Notes under the pieces: generated by a model
Told to the model about the DNA's origin: nothing
The model's input: the letters and a program-made list of their open reading frames with translations, nothing else
The model's database searches: none
In this document: in pieces, positions 14,633-15,062 of the stretch
Position numbering within the stretch: the first letter of the stretch is position 1
How the letters are laid out: the number at the start of each line of letters is the position of its first letter
Made by a program: the position numbers and the translations under genes
Source of the DNA: Bacillota bacterium
Lineage (GTDB): Bacteria; Bacillota; Clostridia; Oscillospirales; Ruminococcaceae
Direction of reading: 5' to 3'
NCBI GenBank assembly: GCA_023395435.1
Contig: JAEWZG010000057.1
Location: forward strand, 1 to 15,062
DNA length: 15,062 bases

Positions 14633-14659
14633 GAGCTGGACCGATAAGGGAGCTTTTTT
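14631..14659 (+). terminator. terminator-like hairpin after the TIGR02530-type gene
   Basis: AAGAGCT (14631-14637) pairs with AGCTTTT (14651-14657, one G-U), leading into a six-T run to 14659. The stem starts within the stop codon. The stem is short, so it probably attenuates the fla operon rather than ending it completely. Confidence 0.55.
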
Positions 14660-14690
14660 ACTCTGACCGATTGATGAGTAAAATTCACGG

Positions 14691-14742
14691 TTGACATTTA
14701 TGCTATACAAAATCGTATAGTAAGAGGCAGAAAATTTCTGCC
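14691..14742 (+). promoter_or_regulatory. internal promoter and dyads upstream of flgE
   Basis: A perfect -35 TTGACA (14691-14696) is followed by TATAGT (14716-14721) at a longish 19-base spacing. A TGC-TATACA extended -10 is also present at 14701-14709. Two perfect dyads overlap: CTATAC (14703-14708) with GTATAG (14715-14720) around the -10, and GGCAGAAA (14726-14733) with TTTCTGCC (14735-14742) at the expected transcript start. This could be a separately regulated flgE promoter or a structured leader. No convincing sigma-28 site was found, although CCGATAA occurs at 14641-14647. Confidence 0.5.
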
Positions 14743-14776
14743 CACACAAAACTTAAATTATAAGGAGTGTATATAA

Positions 14777-15062
14777 ATGTTAAGATCTCTATATTCAGGT
14801 GTTTCAGGATTAACTGCACACCAAACTAAAATGGACGTAATCGGTAACAATATTGCTAACGTAAATACTTATGGTTTTAAATCAAGCCGTGTAACATTCA
14901 GTGATATTTATTATCAGAACATCAGAAACGCAACTGCTGGTACTTCAACCACTGGTGGTAACAACCCTTCACAGGTTGGTTATGGTGTTACTGTTGGTTC
15001 TATTGATACTATTATGTCCCGATCAGGCTTTCAGATGACTGATAGCGGGCTTGACCTTGCTA
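14777..15062 (+). CDS. flgE: flagellar hook protein FlgE (N-terminal part, cut by window end)
   Basis: Hook subunit that forms the universal joint between motor and filament. Only the first 95 codons are in the window. They start with MLRSLYSGVSGLTAHQTKMD, followed by the rod/hook motif NNIANVNTYGFKSSR (about residues 24-38) and FSDIYYQ. The segment ending VGYGVTVGSIDTIMSRSG then leads into the conserved TDSGLDLA. The sequence and position after flgD distinguish it from FlgG and FlgF, although those share the motif. GGAG lies 9 bases before the ATG. The frame is open to the window edge. Confidence 0.93.
   Translation, partial: MLRSLYSGVSGLTAHQTKMDVIGNNIANVNTYGFKSSRVTFSDIYYQNIRNATAGTSTTGGNNPSQVGYGVTVGSIDTIMSRSGFQMTDSGLDLA

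Noticed and set aside
14640..14647. ACCGATAA as a sigma-28 -10 element before flgE
   Set aside because: No TAAA element lies at the required distance upstream and the sequence is within the terminator loop, so it is not supported as a promoter.

Overview
The window looks like the chromosome of a low-G+C, endospore-forming, flagellated member of the Clostridia (Firmicutes), most likely in or near the Ruminococcaceae/Oscillospiraceae. This is an inference. It rests on strong GGAGG ribosome sites, the sporulation gene spoIIP beside rpsT, and a Clostridia-type fla operon that includes the TIGR02530-type small protein between flgD and flgE. No mobile element, tRNA, rRNA or CRISPR array was seen.

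Bases 1-2340 (+ strand): rpsT (ribosomal protein S20) with its own terminator; an unrecognised membrane protein with its own putative promoter; then spoIIP, a sporulation cell-wall hydrolase with a sigma-E-like promoter. The spore protease gene gpr, a common neighbour of spoIIP, is not present here.

Bases 2341-3728 (- strand): a two-gene operon converging on spoIIP and sharing a bidirectional terminator with it. The first gene encodes a putative permuted papain-fold (YycO/YiiX-like, NlpC/P60-related) protein. The second encodes an unrecognised protein with two membrane helices.

Bases 3729-5815 (+ strand): a compact three-gene operon with its own sigma-A promoter and terminator. It encodes a YcgR-like PilZ protein, an orphan ParA/Soj ATPase without ParB, and a ComFB-family protein. 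PilZ is a classical c-di-GMP receptor family, and ComFB proteins have also been reported to bind c-di-GMP. The operon therefore pairs two candidate c-di-GMP receptors with a positioning ATPase, directly upstream of the flagellar operon. This is the most novel-looking part of the window.

Bases 5870-15062 (+ strand): the fla operon, in order flgB, flgC, fliE, fliF, fliG, fliH, fliI, fliJ, fliK, flgD, a TIGR02530-type flagellar protein, then flgE cut by the window edge. It starts from a near-consensus sigma-A promoter. The products are the rod (FlgB, FlgC, FliE), the MS ring and rotor (FliF, FliG), the export ATPase complex (FliH, FliI, FliJ), hook-length control and capping (FliK, FlgD) and the hook itself (FlgE). 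Most junctions are tight or overlapping. The exception is the roughly 145-base gap before flgE, which holds a terminator-like hairpin, a second sigma-A-like promoter and two perfect dyads. This suggests that hook expression is separately adjustable.
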